64,000 nt of DNA, taken from assembly GCF_003258705.1 (NCBI RefSeq), contig NZ_CP029480.1, positions 1,116,001 to 1,180,000 on the forward strand, in the 5' to 3' direction. The notes beneath the pieces are model-generated. The model was not told where the DNA came from, did no database searches, and was given only the letters and a program-made list of their open reading frames with translations. How positions within the stretch are numbered: the stretch's first letter is position 1; each line of letters starts with the position of its first letter. Shown here one piece after another: positions 25,902-35,019 of the stretch. This DNA is from Arcticibacterium luteifluviistationis. Lineage in GTDB: Bacteria; Bacteroidota; Bacteroidia; Cytophagales; Spirosomataceae. The position numbers and the translations under genes are program-made.

Positions 25902-26669
25902 ATGAAAGTTGCACTTATAACAGGCGGAAGTAGAGGTATAGGTTTAGGAATAGCAAAGGCACTTGCCGAAAAAGGTTATGCCCTGGCTATAAACGGCGTA
26001 AGAGACGAAAGTGGCGTAACAGAAGTTTTAAATGAATTAAAAGCCTACGGTCAAGATGTAATCTACTGTCAAGGTGATATTTCTAAAGCGGAAGACAGAG
26101 CGTCCATCATTCAAAGTACTCTAAATCATTACGGCCATTTCAATGTTTTGGTCAACAATGCTGGAGTAGCTCCCAAAGTACGAACTGACATGTTGGAAAT
26201 CAACGAGGAAGAGTTCGATTACATCATGAATATAGTGCAAAAAGGCACTTACTTTTTAAGTCAAAAAGGTGCTAATGAACTAATCAAATTAAAAAAGGCA
26301 AACCCAGATTTTGATGCTTGCATCATTAACATTACCTCTATTTCTGCAAGGGCGGTATCGGTAAACCGAACGCAATACTGTATGGCTAAAGCCAGCCTCA
26401 GCATGATGAGTAAAAGCTTCGCTATCAGAATGAGCGAATATGGCATCCCTGTATATGAAGTTCAACCAGGCGTAATAGAAACCGACATGACCGCTGGTGT
26501 TAAAGGGAAATATGATAAAATGGCAGAAGATGGCCTAATTCCTGAAAGAAGAATGGGTACCCCAAAAGACCTAGGAACCATTGTAGCTGCCCTAGCCACA
26601 GGACAAATCCCGTACACCACCGGCCAAATCATAGCTCCAGATGGTGGCATGGGGATTTTGACTTTGTAG
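25902..26669 (+). CDS. Short-chain dehydrogenase/reductase
   Basis: A 255-aa NAD(P)-dependent SDR of the classical type. Cofactor loop GGSRGIGLG at the N-terminus, NNAG in the middle, catalytic Tyr-x3-Lys in YCMAK with the upstream Ser in ITSIS, and a C-terminal DGGMG. It would often be named 3-ketoacyl-ACP reductase, but its position 140 bp after the GH88/flavin oxidoreductase pair makes a role in sugar or uronate conversion more likely (inference). It ends 16 bp from a convergent gene, with no obvious terminator between them. Confidence 0.9.
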   Translation: MKVALITGGSRGIGLGIAKALAEKGYALAINGVRDESGVTEVLNELKAYGQDVIYCQGDISKAEDRASIIQSTLNHYGHFNVLVNNAGVAPKVRTDMLEINEEEFDYIMNIVQKGTYFLSQKGANELIKLKKANPDFDACIINITSISARAVSVNRTQYCMAKASLSMMSKSFAIRMSEYGIPVYEVQPGVIETDMTAGVKGKYDKMAEDGLIPERRMGTPKDLGTIVAALATGQIPYTTGQIIAPDGGMGILTL

Positions 26670-26685
26670 GAGGGCTTTGCAGGAG

Positions 26686-27951
26686 TTACTCTTGGCAACC
26701 CCCAAATTCCGTTTGAAAAACACTGCCATTCTCTACAAAAAAACCTGGCTTCATTAATATGTACGCACCAGCTTTGTAGGTTGACCTTGTATTTACACCT
26801 GTAATGCTATTATTGGCTTCAATATACCCTCCGTTTGCCGAGGCTTCTAGCATTGTATTCCCTGATGTAATCTGGTCATTTGGATTTGTTAAACTTAAAG
26901 ACATAGCACATGGAGGTGGGCATTCGTCTAAAATGGAGAAATCATAAGGAGAGCCATTACTTATCACAGGATTGCTTGAAACTATCCTTATTAAATAACC
27001 AGCTCCTAAACTAACACCCGAAGGAATAGTAGCGGTAATAGTACCAGATGAAGAACTGTTTATAGAACCAATAACGGTAGGTGAGGAAAAACTCCCATTT
27101 TCATCTGACAGCTGAGCTGTAAATACATTAGCAACAGCAAAACTTCCACCAGCTTCATAAGGAATATTGAAGACTGTTTCCTTGCACCATGCTTCTGGAA
27201 CTTCTGTGGCTACTACCACGTCGTCTTGGACCGTAAAAGACTTTAAGCCTACCATACTCCACTTACCATTTTGGTCTTTGGCTCTTATAAAAAGCTTGTG
27301 TTCACCATTAGCAAGTGAATTTAAGTTAATCATCAAGTTTTTTTGTACTTCAAAACCACTAGAAAAGCTAATAGATGTGGCACTTCCGTAACCAGGGTCG
27401 TTATCTATAAAATATTCAATTTGGGTTATTGCCGGTAAGGCATTAACGGGAAGTCTGTCAATATAAAATGGCCTTACCAGTACCTGACTCCATTTGCCAT
27501 TTTCGTCCTTTGCTCTGATGGAGAAGAAATGAAAACCAGACGACAAATTAGAAGCTAGCGTAACGGCAATGTTTTTATCAACCGAACTCCCTGAAGTTAT
27601 GGGAACATTTGTAGCCAAACCATATCCTGGGTCTGCGTCTACAAAGTATTCCATTTTTACTATATCTGATTTTACCAATAATGAAGATAAAGAGGTCACA
27701 TAGAATGGACGAACAAGTGGCATCCCCCATTTATCATTTTCATCTTTAGCTCTAATAGTTAAGAAGTGAAAACCTTCATTTTCACCCGTTAAGGAAACAG
27801 GAAAAAACAAGTTTTGCGGCGTTCCTGCTGTTAAGGCAACTTCCGTTCCCAAGTTATAACCAGGGTCATCGTCAATGAAGTATTCTACTTTGGTAATATT
27901 TTGGGCGATAGCATTAACGGTAAGCAATAGAAGGAATAGTATCTTTTTCAT
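26686..27951 (-). CDS. Secreted protein with three DPGYG repeats and a 3-coathanger-stack C-terminus
   Basis: A 421-aa exported protein (signal peptide ending NAIAQ). Three tandem modules of about 85 residues each begin with EYFIDDDPGYN, EYFVDADPGYG or EYFIDNDPGYG and end FHFLTIRAKDENDKW or a close variant followed by the RPFYV type sequence. After these comes an Ig-like segment and a final domain (about 355-421: IEANNSITG, YILMKPGF, FGGCQE) of the 3-coathanger-stack type seen at the C-terminus of Cytophagales surface proteins. The same end domain closes the LRR protein at 30187. Role probably extracellular binding; no catalytic motif. Last gene of the LytTR-headed unit. Confidence 0.82.
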   Translation of the reverse strand: MKKILFLLLLTVNAIAQNITKVEYFIDDDPGYNLGTEVALTAGTPQNLFFPVSLTGENEGFHFLTIRAKDENDKWGMPLVRPFYVTSLSSLLVKSDIVKMEYFVDADPGYGLATNVPITSGSSVDKNIAVTLASNLSSGFHFFSIRAKDENGKWSQVLVRPFYIDRLPVNALPAITQIEYFIDNDPGYGSATSISFSSGFEVQKNLMINLNSLANGEHKLFIRAKDQNGKWSMVGLKSFTVQDDVVVATEVPEAWCKETVFNIPYEAGGSFAVANVFTAQLSDENGSFSSPTVIGSINSSSSGTITATIPSGVSLGAGYLIRIVSSNPVISNGSPYDFSILDECPPPCAMSLSLTNPNDQITSGNTMLEASANGGYIEANNSITGVNTRSTYKAGAYILMKPGFFVENGSVFQTEFGGCQE

Positions 27952-27955
27952 AGCC

Positions 27956-29035
27956 TTAATTGTTTCCTGTGATTGTTATATTTATGTTCAATGGTACAGC
28001 TGAATTTCCCACACCAGTTGTAATGAAATTATTTATAATAGGAAAAGGAATTTGACCCGAAATAACATAAGGGTCTGAACCACCAAATGCTCCTGCATCC
28101 ACACCTCCTGTTCCAATGCCTTTTGCGGGGGAATTTACAGCTAGTTGCAAATCAGAATCTCTACTTGCTATAAACATTGGATTGGATATAAGAAATGTAG
28201 ACAGTAAATCCTCGCCTGATATATTACCATTGTCATTAGGTAAATTATAAACAGGCACTTTAGTCCCACCCTCATCATCAAAAACAACAATATTATTAGA
28301 GATGCTATTACTTGGTCCATAGTCTGGAGAGTGATTACACCCTCCTTCCGACTCTAAACAAGACCCTGCTATCATAATATTATTGCTCATAATTGAATTC
28401 TTAATTGCTCCCATAGAATTACCACTTACAAATCCAAAAGTATTATTGGCAATGGTACTGAAACTGTAGCCAGCTAAAACAGCCCTAATTATGTTATTGA
28501 TTATAGAAAAGTTTGAAGACAGATAAAAAGAAGTCTGACTACCATATAAATTGTATACATAGCATTTTTTAATAGTCCATGCAGAACATGCTCCAGAGTA
28601 AGAACCTGTTTTTAAATCAATAACTTCACATCTTTCTACAAGCACACCAGAAATGCGATCAGCACTTATTGTTCCAATTGTTAAACCATAAAACGTTGAA
28701 TTACTGGCATTAAGAGTTGGATTCCCTTCATTATAGGGTAAAGTAATACTGCTAATTCTAGATTCTAGATTATCTTCAATTTCGATTTCATTTTCTTGCA
28801 AGAAATAACCATTACCAATTATAGTTAGCTTCTTTGTAAGAGTTGCTGGCGAATATTCTTCTGAACTCGGTTCCACATAAATTATATCCCCATCAGAAGC
28901 TGCGTCATGTGCATCTTGCAGATTTGTATATACGTTTACACCTGTTATTCCTGGAGTGTTATTAACTCTAAAAATGGTTTGTCCAAAAGCTATAGATTGG
29001 CAAAAAAGTAATGTTATTAATAGTATCTGTTTCAT
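27956..29035 (-). CDS. Secreted right-handed beta-helix protein, paralogue B
   Basis: From ATG 29035 the protein has a signal peptide (MKQILLITLLFCQSIAFGQ) and about 340 mature residues that resemble the pectin-lyase-fold parallel beta-helix: repeated N-rich turns such as FSIINNIIRA, TIANNTFGF and SISNNIVVF. An N-terminal segment (IFRVNNTPGITGVNVYTNLQ then DAHDAASDGDIIYVEPS) and the tail VGNSAVPLNINITITGNN are nearly identical to the adjacent paralogue at 29040. The ATG at 29098 lies inside the upstream gene and is not used. No catalytic acids can be assigned. Spacing to neighbours is 4 bp on both sides, so co-transcription is near certain. Confidence 0.8.
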   Translation of the reverse strand: MKQILLITLLFCQSIAFGQTIFRVNNTPGITGVNVYTNLQDAHDAASDGDIIYVEPSSEEYSPATLTKKLTIIGNGYFLQENEIEIEDNLESRISSITLPYNEGNPTLNASNSTFYGLTIGTISADRISGVLVERCEVIDLKTGSYSGACSAWTIKKCYVYNLYGSQTSFYLSSNFSIINNIIRAVLAGYSFSTIANNTFGFVSGNSMGAIKNSIMSNNIMIAGSCLESEGGCNHSPDYGPSNSISNNIVVFDDEGGTKVPVYNLPNDNGNISGEDLLSTFLISNPMFIASRDSDLQLAVNSPAKGIGTGGVDAGAFGGSDPYVISGQIPFPIINNFITTGVGNSAVPLNINITITGNN

Positions 29036-29039
29036 AAGC

Positions 29040-30161
29040 TTAATTGTTTCCTTTAACGGTGATATCAATTTGAAGTGGTACAGAAGCATTTCCAGCACCC
29101 GTTGATTTAAAATCTGTAATGATTGGATAAGGAATTTGGCCTGCTAAAACATAAGGATTTACTCCACCGAAAGCTCCGGCATCTACATTATTGACACCTA
29201 TACCTTTGGCCGGAGAACTTGGATTCAGAATATAGTTTTTATCAGCCCAATCATATTCTGAATAGATATCGGGATTGGGTATTATAAAAACTGAACCTTT
29301 TTCAACATTACTGACATTCCCATTTCCTTCAGGAAGTTTCCACTGCGGAGTCCAGCCATCATCCATATCGTCATAAATCAAAATATTGTTATATACATTA
29401 GTATTTACAGTCGCTGCGTCGGTAAATAGAGTAATTGGTTCTCCACAATTGTCACAGGAGGTTGTTTGAATAATATTGTTAAAAACTTCAGATCCATATA
29501 TGCTCCATAACCCCGAATTTCCGCCAGTAGCATATAAGGTATTATTATAAATCAGGGACCCTCCCCCAATATTAGCGGCATATTCCATCAAGTTATTAGA
29601 AATCACTAGGTTGGTCGGGTGAGGTGCCTGAATTATAGATGTGGCATTTAATTCTTTACAAAAGTTATTTATAATAATCCATTCCGAACATCTTTTATTT
29701 ATATTAAGATCGTAGTCGTAATAATAATCGAAGTAAATTGCTCCCAAAATCCTACAATTAGATATTTGAATTTTCTTTACTCCTTCTCCTTCAATTGAAC
29801 TCCCATGTTCTCCGCCCTGATTAGTAATGGTAAGCCCTCGAACCACTGAACTGTCACTTCCAATATCGAAAACAATTTTTTCAAGAATTGATTGTTTAGT
29901 TTCGTAAGAATCATTTTCATTTTGATTATGAAAATAACCATTACCCAAAATGGTCAATCTTTTAGTGCATAACAAAGCCCCATATGTGTCTAAACTAGGC
30001 TCCACATAAATAATATCCCCATCGGAAGCGGCATCATGTGCATCTTGGATGGTGGTATAAACATTTACGCCTGTAACGCCTGGGCTATTATTTACCCTGA
30101 AGATGGTTTGGGCATCTAGGTTCCAAGAAAAAAGTAGTAGAATAAATAGTATCCTTTTCAT
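29040..30161 (-). CDS. Secreted right-handed beta-helix protein, paralogue A
   Basis: A 373-aa exported protein (signal peptide ending WNLDAQ) and tandem paralogue of the gene at 27956. Shared parts: the N-terminal segment TIFRVNNSPGVTGVNVYT, the DGDIIYVEPS strand, the Ser-Pro-Ala-Lys-Gly-Ile-Gly turn (PAKGIG..NVDAGAFGG), and the tail ending VPLQIDITVKGNN. The central helix coils differ, with a Cys pair (TTSCDNCGEP) that could form a disulfide. The pattern of conserved ends and divergent middle suggests duplication followed by divergence of the binding face. Function probably carbohydrate or surface binding; not shown. Confidence 0.8.
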   Translation of the reverse strand: MKRILFILLLFSWNLDAQTIFRVNNSPGVTGVNVYTTIQDAHDAASDGDIIYVEPSLDTYGALLCTKRLTILGNGYFHNQNENDSYETKQSILEKIVFDIGSDSSVVRGLTITNQGGEHGSSIEGEGVKKIQISNCRILGAIYFDYYYDYDLNINKRCSEWIIINNFCKELNATSIIQAPHPTNLVISNNLMEYAANIGGGSLIYNNTLYATGGNSGLWSIYGSEVFNNIIQTTSCDNCGEPITLFTDAATVNTNVYNNILIYDDMDDGWTPQWKLPEGNGNVSNVEKGSVFIIPNPDIYSEYDWADKNYILNPSSPAKGIGVNNVDAGAFGGVNPYVLAGQIPYPIITDFKSTGAGNASVPLQIDITVKGNN

Positions 30162-30186
30162 AGTAATATTATTTTGAGTTTATAGA

Positions 30187-32742
30187 TTAATCACACCCAC
30201 CATTCTGAGCCAAGAACACAGTCCCGCTATTGGCAATAAACCCAGGTTTTAAATAAATGTATCTCCCTGCCGAGAAAGTGGCTTTCGCAGTTCCCGTAAT
30301 CTTATTTGAAGCTTCTATAAAACCTGTGCTATTTTTAACATCTATGTTTGTTTGCCCTGATGAAACATCGTCGACCATGCTAACTAAAACTGCACTTTCA
30401 GCACATGGAGGTAAAGTGCCCGGACAAACACCAGCATTGGACGAACAGAAGTCCTCCCAACTAGCGTCTAAGAGATAGTTGTAAAACTGGGCTGTTGTTA
30501 ATTGGCCACAGAGTTTTTTAAGGTTATAATCAAAACAACCACTTAGTCCCTGGTTTGCAAGTTTAACAGAAGTTAGCTTTTCTAAATCACCCAAAGTACT
30601 TGGAATACTACCGCTGATGTAATTACTCGAAGAGCCTGGGCCCGAATAACTCCCGTCCATATGCAACGTGGTAAGTTCTGAAAGATCGCCGAGCGAAGGG
30701 CTCAGCATACCTTTTAGGTTATTTCCTTGTAGCTCCAAAGCAACTATTCTTTCTTCATTATTTACTTCGGATTTGGTAGTTCCAAAAATGCCAGTAAAAG
30801 TACAATTGGCCGGAGGAGTTGCGTTTTCTGTTATAATTTCCCAGCCCGTATTGTATCTCCAATTATCCCCTTCCGCAGCTTCGTAAAAAGCTTTCAAGGC
30901 TGCAAAATCTGTCGCCGAACAGTTTACGCCGTTTTTAAGAGGTACAAAAACTCCTGTCTGTAAAGTCAAGTCTGTTACAATATCGCTGTTTATTTCACAG
31001 AAATAACTTTTAGCTATTTGAGATGGCTGTATATTGTTTAGAACTAATGTGGCATTAGTTTCTCCCATTAAAGGGCTTCCATCAAAGTACCATTGATAAG
31101 TATTTTCGTCTCCAGAAACTACCGCTTCAAAAGTAAGACTTCCCCCTATGTTAGTTCTTAAATAGGAATCTGGACCTACTTTTTTCTGTGGATTATAGTT
31201 AAAGGAAAACGCTACATTAAAGTCATCTAATTTCGTTTCAAAATCTCCAAATTGAAATTTATTCTCACCAATAGATAAATAGCTAAGTTGAGTCAAGCTT
31301 GAGAAATCGGGAACTACTCCGGATATGTCATTACCATATACTGAAAACTCTTGAAGGTCGTTTAAATTAAGTAGGTTAGATGGAATAGAGCCACTTAATT
31401 TATTTGAACCAAGGTTTATTTTTTCAAGGTTGGTTAAATTTCCAAGATAAGCAGGAATACCACCTTCTAGCTTATTGCTTCCCAAATCCAACTCTTCCAA
31501 AGAAGTCAAACCTGCTAAAGAAGGAATTGTTCCTTCAATCTCTAGATCTGACAATACAAGTTTCTTCAAATTGGTTAGTGAACCGATTTCTGCAGGGATT
31601 GCTGTAATCTTTGGAGACCAAAACGGAGGGTTTCCATTCCTTATTTCAAATACCTCCAAGTGCTCCATATCAGCAATTGAGGCAGGCAAAAAGCCACCAT
31701 ATTGGTAACTAGTATTGGAAAAAGAGGTTATTCGCTCCGCACCGTCAATTTTCTCACTTTCCAATAAATTTATCCCAAAGAATGTACAGTTTGCTGGTGG
31801 TGTATCATTCTCTCTTATATCATTCCACATAAATTGCGGGTACCAACTACTCCCACCAGCCGAATTATACAAGTCTTTTAAAGCAGCAAAATCTGTGGGA
31901 TGACAATTTACCCCATCTTCAAGAATTACTATCTCTGGAGAGGTTAGGCTTAACCCTGGAATAGTGCTACTCGTTACTATGGCTTGATACTTATCATTGC
32001 CAAATTGACTTTCCTGAATATTCGGAACTAATACAGAAGAGTTAGCTTCTCCTGTTAACCATGAGCCATTCTTTTTCCATTGGTATTGATTATTTGCACC
32101 AGAGATTCCAGTATTTACGGAAACATCATCTCCTACCTGAGCCCTTTGAAACCAATATTGTGCATCAAAACTTTGGTACTCATATTCAAAAGTTGAAATG
32201 GATTGATTAGAACTAAAGTTGGGTTCTAAATCACCGAACTGAAAAGAGTTAGCAATGATACTCAAATTAGCCATCAATGGTAAGGAACCAAAGTCAGGAA
32301 CCAATCCTGTCAAGGCATTATTAGTTAAATCAGCTTTGGTAAGTTTAGTAAGATTAAGCATCTCTACAGGTATAGTACCACTTAAGGCTGTAGCTGGATT
32401 ATCCCTCATAGTTCCAGTTATCGTTAGCGTTTTAAGTTCTGAGAGGCTTCCTATTGAACTAGATAAAACACCAGGTATGTAGCTATTTTGAAATGATATC
32501 CCAGTTACTCTTTCTTCTCCGGCAATCACCTCACTAGTGATTCCATAAATACCTTGAAAGGTACAGTTTGCGGGTGGCAATGAATTATCTCTTATTACAG
32601 CCCAACTGGCATTAGTACTCCAATAGTCTGTAAGGGTTACATTATAAAAGTCTTTTAGCGACTGAAAGTCTGAAGTATTACATTGCCCATAAGAACAGTG
32701 AATAATAAAATAGAATGTTAAAATTGTAAATATTTTTTTCAT
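30187..32742 (-). CDS. Secreted leucine-rich-repeat/Ig-like protein with 3-coathanger-stack C-terminus
   Basis: An 851-aa exported protein (signal peptide ending HCSYGQ). It is built of three similar modules, each opening with a plant-type LRR cap (C.TDFQSLKDFYN or C.TDFAALK, then PPANCTF), continuing with 4-8 LRRs (for example LTSLEELDLGSNKLEGGIP, LTNLEKINLGSNKLSGSIP). Ig-like spacers (QYQWKKNGSWLTGEAN and TYQWYFDGSPLMGETN) close modules 1 and 2. The last about 70 residues (GFIEASNKITG, IYLKPGF, NGGCD) form the 3-coathanger stack. First secreted gene behind the LytTR regulator (15 bp after it). Likely an adhesin or ligand-binding surface protein. Confidence 0.85.
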   Translation of the reverse strand: MKKIFTILTFYFIIHCSYGQCNTSDFQSLKDFYNVTLTDYWSTNASWAVIRDNSLPPANCTFQGIYGITSEVIAGEERVTGISFQNSYIPGVLSSSIGSLSELKTLTITGTMRDNPATALSGTIPVEMLNLTKLTKADLTNNALTGLVPDFGSLPLMANLSIIANSFQFGDLEPNFSSNQSISTFEYEYQSFDAQYWFQRAQVGDDVSVNTGISGANNQYQWKKNGSWLTGEANSSVLVPNIQESQFGNDKYQAIVTSSTIPGLSLTSPEIVILEDGVNCHPTDFAALKDLYNSAGGSSWYPQFMWNDIRENDTPPANCTFFGINLLESEKIDGAERITSFSNTSYQYGGFLPASIADMEHLEVFEIRNGNPPFWSPKITAIPAEIGSLTNLKKLVLSDLEIEGTIPSLAGLTSLEELDLGSNKLEGGIPAYLGNLTNLEKINLGSNKLSGSIPSNLLNLNDLQEFSVYGNDISGVVPDFSSLTQLSYLSIGENKFQFGDFETKLDDFNVAFSFNYNPQKKVGPDSYLRTNIGGSLTFEAVVSGDENTYQWYFDGSPLMGETNATLVLNNIQPSQIAKSYFCEINSDIVTDLTLQTGVFVPLKNGVNCSATDFAALKAFYEAAEGDNWRYNTGWEIITENATPPANCTFTGIFGTTKSEVNNEERIVALELQGNNLKGMLSPSLGDLSELTTLHMDGSYSGPGSSSNYISGSIPSTLGDLEKLTSVKLANQGLSGCFDYNLKKLCGQLTTAQFYNYLLDASWEDFCSSNAGVCPGTLPPCAESAVLVSMVDDVSSGQTNIDVKNSTGFIEASNKITGTAKATFSAGRYIYLKPGFIANSGTVFLAQNGGCD

Positions 32743-32757
32743 GTTTGGGTTAGTTTT

Positions 32758-33051
32758 TTAAGTTAAATATGAATTCAAAACTTCTTGTCTTCTTCTACTT
32801 ACTTGCACTTTATTTCCAGTTTTCAGTTCCACCACAATACAGCTACCGCTACTATCTATACGTTTAATGTATTTTGGATTTAGAACATGAGATTTACTCA
32901 CTCTCAAGAAATGAGAATGGTTTTCATGATGCTTTCTTAATGTAGAACTGGAAACCTGTTTCCTTCCATTTTTAAGGTGGAATTCGGTGTAATTCACAAC
33001 ACCTTTTAGGTAAATAATTTCGCTTTCATCTGGGTAATCTATTCTTTTCAT
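32758..33051 (-). CDS. Single-domain LytTR transcriptional regulator
   Basis: A 97-aa protein that is almost entirely a LytTR DNA-binding domain: YLKGVVNYTEFHLKNGRK, the TLRKHHENHSHFLRVSKSHVLNPKYIKRI core, then VVELKTGNKVQVSRRRQEVL. There is no receiver domain, so activity must depend on expression level or a partner. The LRR gene starts 15 bp downstream on the same strand, so it heads the secreted-protein operon and may control it. Divergently, 127 bp away, lies a histidine kinase/response regulator pair, and the spacer contains a perfect 20-bp hairpin (33128-33147). Confidence 0.93.
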   Translation of the reverse strand: MKRIDYPDESEIIYLKGVVNYTEFHLKNGRKQVSSSTLRKHHENHSHFLRVSKSHVLNPKYIKRIDSSGSCIVVELKTGNKVQVSRRRQEVLNSYLT

Positions 33052-33127
33052 GGATTCATTATTAATGGGTTATGCTAAATATTGTTGTTTGGCTTTAACA
33101 AAATTCCACAGATACTCATCAAGTAAC

Positions 33128-33147
33128 AATACCCCAAATGGGGTATT
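33128..33147. promoter_or_regulatory. Palindrome in the lytTR/kinase divergent spacer
   Basis: AATACCCC (33128-33135), loop AAAT, GGGGTATT (33140-33147): perfect 8-bp arms, the only G/C-rich motif in the spacer. It is 31 bp before the kinase TTG start and 76 bp before the lytTR ATG. It could be an operator or a leader hairpin. Confidence 0.55.
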
Positions 33148-33178
33148 TTTCAAATGAAGAAAGCTCGGTACTTTTATA

Positions 33179-35017
33179 TTGGAAAAACTACCGAAATTGA
33201 TACAACTAAAAATCTTACTGCTTTTTTGTCTAGCATTTTGCGGAAGTAAAACGTTCTCAAAACCCATACCCCTAGTTGCATCGGAAATAGGTAAGCAGCA
33301 TGCTCTAGAAAACTATCAAACATTCACAGATTCCACTAAACAACTAAGTATTCAAGAAATAAGAAAGCGGTTTGAGGACGGAGACTTTACTCCTGTTAAA
33401 AGATACAATTACAGTCAGGCCATAGGCGACTTCAACTATTGGACACATTTAAGTTTACAAAATAACACTCAAGAAGAATTAGAGTTGGTCTTAGAATGTG
33501 CCACTATTAATATCGATTCTTTTACAGTCTTTTTATATCAAAAAGATAGTTTGATTTCACAAGTTGGTTTAAAAGGGAAAAATGATAATATCTATTCTAG
33601 AAAGAATTATTTCATACAAAATGCTTTACCCATCATATTAACACAGTCTCAAGAAAACTATGATGTACTAATTCTAACGAATAAAAAAAGAGGGCTTATG
33701 TACTCCAAATTTCTGCTGTATAACCTAGAGGATTATACAAGAAAAGAAAACTATACCCATTCTAAGATGCTTTTTCTATTGGGCATAGGCTGCATAGCCA
33801 TTTTCATAGGCCTTTTGATTTTCATTTACAAAAGGAATGTGCTGTATATATATTTCATTTTGAGTCTAATTTTTAAATTATACAGCCTCATCTGCAATTT
33901 CAGTTTTGAGTCTTATCTAAACATTTATACCCCCACAAATTTTTCATGGGGAACATCCAATTTGCTTTACTTTATTTTTCAATTTCTATTCTACGACAAA
34001 CTCATTGCAATCAATAAATTTAAAAAATCTACTTATTGCTTAGTCGCAATACTATTAATCATATCTACCACGCACATTTTCAATATACAATCCGCTAACA
34101 TCTACCGCCTTTTTAATATAGTATCCTTGCTTGTCGCTATTATTTTCTTTTTCATCATATTTAAAAACCTTAATCGGAAGGATATTTTCACATGGGTCTA
34201 TCTATTAGCTGTGGCTCCCTATTTTATTTCTTTCCTTCTCATGATCGCCTTCATTTTCTTTAATAAAGACTTATACAATTCGCTCTCTGTCAATAGTTCT
34301 AATCTATATTATCTAATTATACTTTATGAAATAATAGTGTTCTTATTCCTGATTATTTACAAACAATACTACATCTATTTAGACTCTATAAAACTTAGGA
34401 AAAGTCTTAATATAGCTCAGGTCAAAATAATATCAAGTCAGGAAAAAGAAAGAAAGAATATTGCAGAAAACTTACATGATGACCTAGGAGGCACATTATC
34501 AACACTAAAAGGCAAAGCTCATGAAGAGAATATCAGCCCAGACATTAAGCTCTTAATTGAAAAGTCAATCAAAGATTTACGTAACGTTTCAAGAAACCTA
34601 CTTCCTCCTGATTTTGAAAAACAAGGATTAATTGATTCCATCAAGGACAATCTTGACTTACTTAGCTCCAATACTACGACAAAATTTATCTTCATAACTT
34701 TTGGAAAAGAAGTCAAAATGACTCCAGAAAGAAGCATTAATATTTATCGAATCATAAATGAAATAGCCAATAATATTTTAAAACATTCTAATGTAAAATT
34801 AGCTACAATTCAGCTCATTTATTATCCCGAAAAACTATTGATTATAACTGAAGATGAACAACTTGTGAAAAATAATTTAAATCAAAACAATGGCATTGGA
34901 TTAAGTAATATCTTATCAAGATTGGAATATTTAGAAGCCAATATTATCCAATTTGCAACTATAAATTCGTATAATTACATATTCGAAATACCTTATGATA
35001 CTAAGCAAGGATTCTAG
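33179..35017 (+). CDS. 7TMR-DISM sensor histidine kinase (HisKA_3/NarL type)
   Basis: A 612-aa membrane sensor: signal-like N-terminus, extracellular 7TMR-DISMED2-type beta domain (about 45-185, sugar-binding-like fold), seven-helix 7TMR-DISM region (about 190-400), then a HisKA_3 dimerisation domain with phospho-His in IAENLHDDLGGTLS and a HATPase_c with N box INEIANNILKHSN and G2-like NNGIGLSNI. The G1 box DxG appears as TEDEQLV, an unusual form. The start is TTG (33179-33181), in frame with the signal; no ATG precedes it. It is followed 2 bp later by its LuxR-type regulator. Probably senses a surface ligand to control the nearby secreted genes (inference). Confidence 0.88.
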   Translation: MEKLPKLIQLKILLLFCLAFCGSKTFSKPIPLVASEIGKQHALENYQTFTDSTKQLSIQEIRKRFEDGDFTPVKRYNYSQAIGDFNYWTHLSLQNNTQEELELVLECATINIDSFTVFLYQKDSLISQVGLKGKNDNIYSRKNYFIQNALPIILTQSQENYDVLILTNKKRGLMYSKFLLYNLEDYTRKENYTHSKMLFLLGIGCIAIFIGLLIFIYKRNVLYIYFILSLIFKLYSLICNFSFESYLNIYTPTNFSWGTSNLLYFIFQFLFYDKLIAINKFKKSTYCLVAILLIISTTHIFNIQSANIYRLFNIVSLLVAIIFFFIIFKNLNRKDIFTWVYLLAVAPYFISFLLMIAFIFFNKDLYNSLSVNSSNLYYLIILYEIIVFLFLIIYKQYYIYLDSIKLRKSLNIAQVKIISSQEKERKNIAENLHDDLGGTLSTLKGKAHEENISPDIKLLIEKSIKDLRNVSRNLLPPDFEKQGLIDSIKDNLDLLSSNTTTKFIFITFGKEVKMTPERSINIYRIINEIANNILKHSNVKLATIQLIYYPEKLLIITEDEQLVKNNLNQNNGIGLSNILSRLEYLEANIIQFATINSYNYIFEIPYDTKQGF

Positions 35018-35019
35018 CT

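Noticed and set aside
29036-29098. ATG at 29098 as start of the second beta-helix gene
   Set aside because: It lies inside the upstream gene and before the signal peptide that starts at 29035.
33154-33249. 31-codon ATG frame overlapping the TTG start of the kinase, possible upstream ORF
   Set aside because: Short, out of frame, no family, and the kinase signal peptide fits the TTG start; a leader-peptide role cannot be supported.
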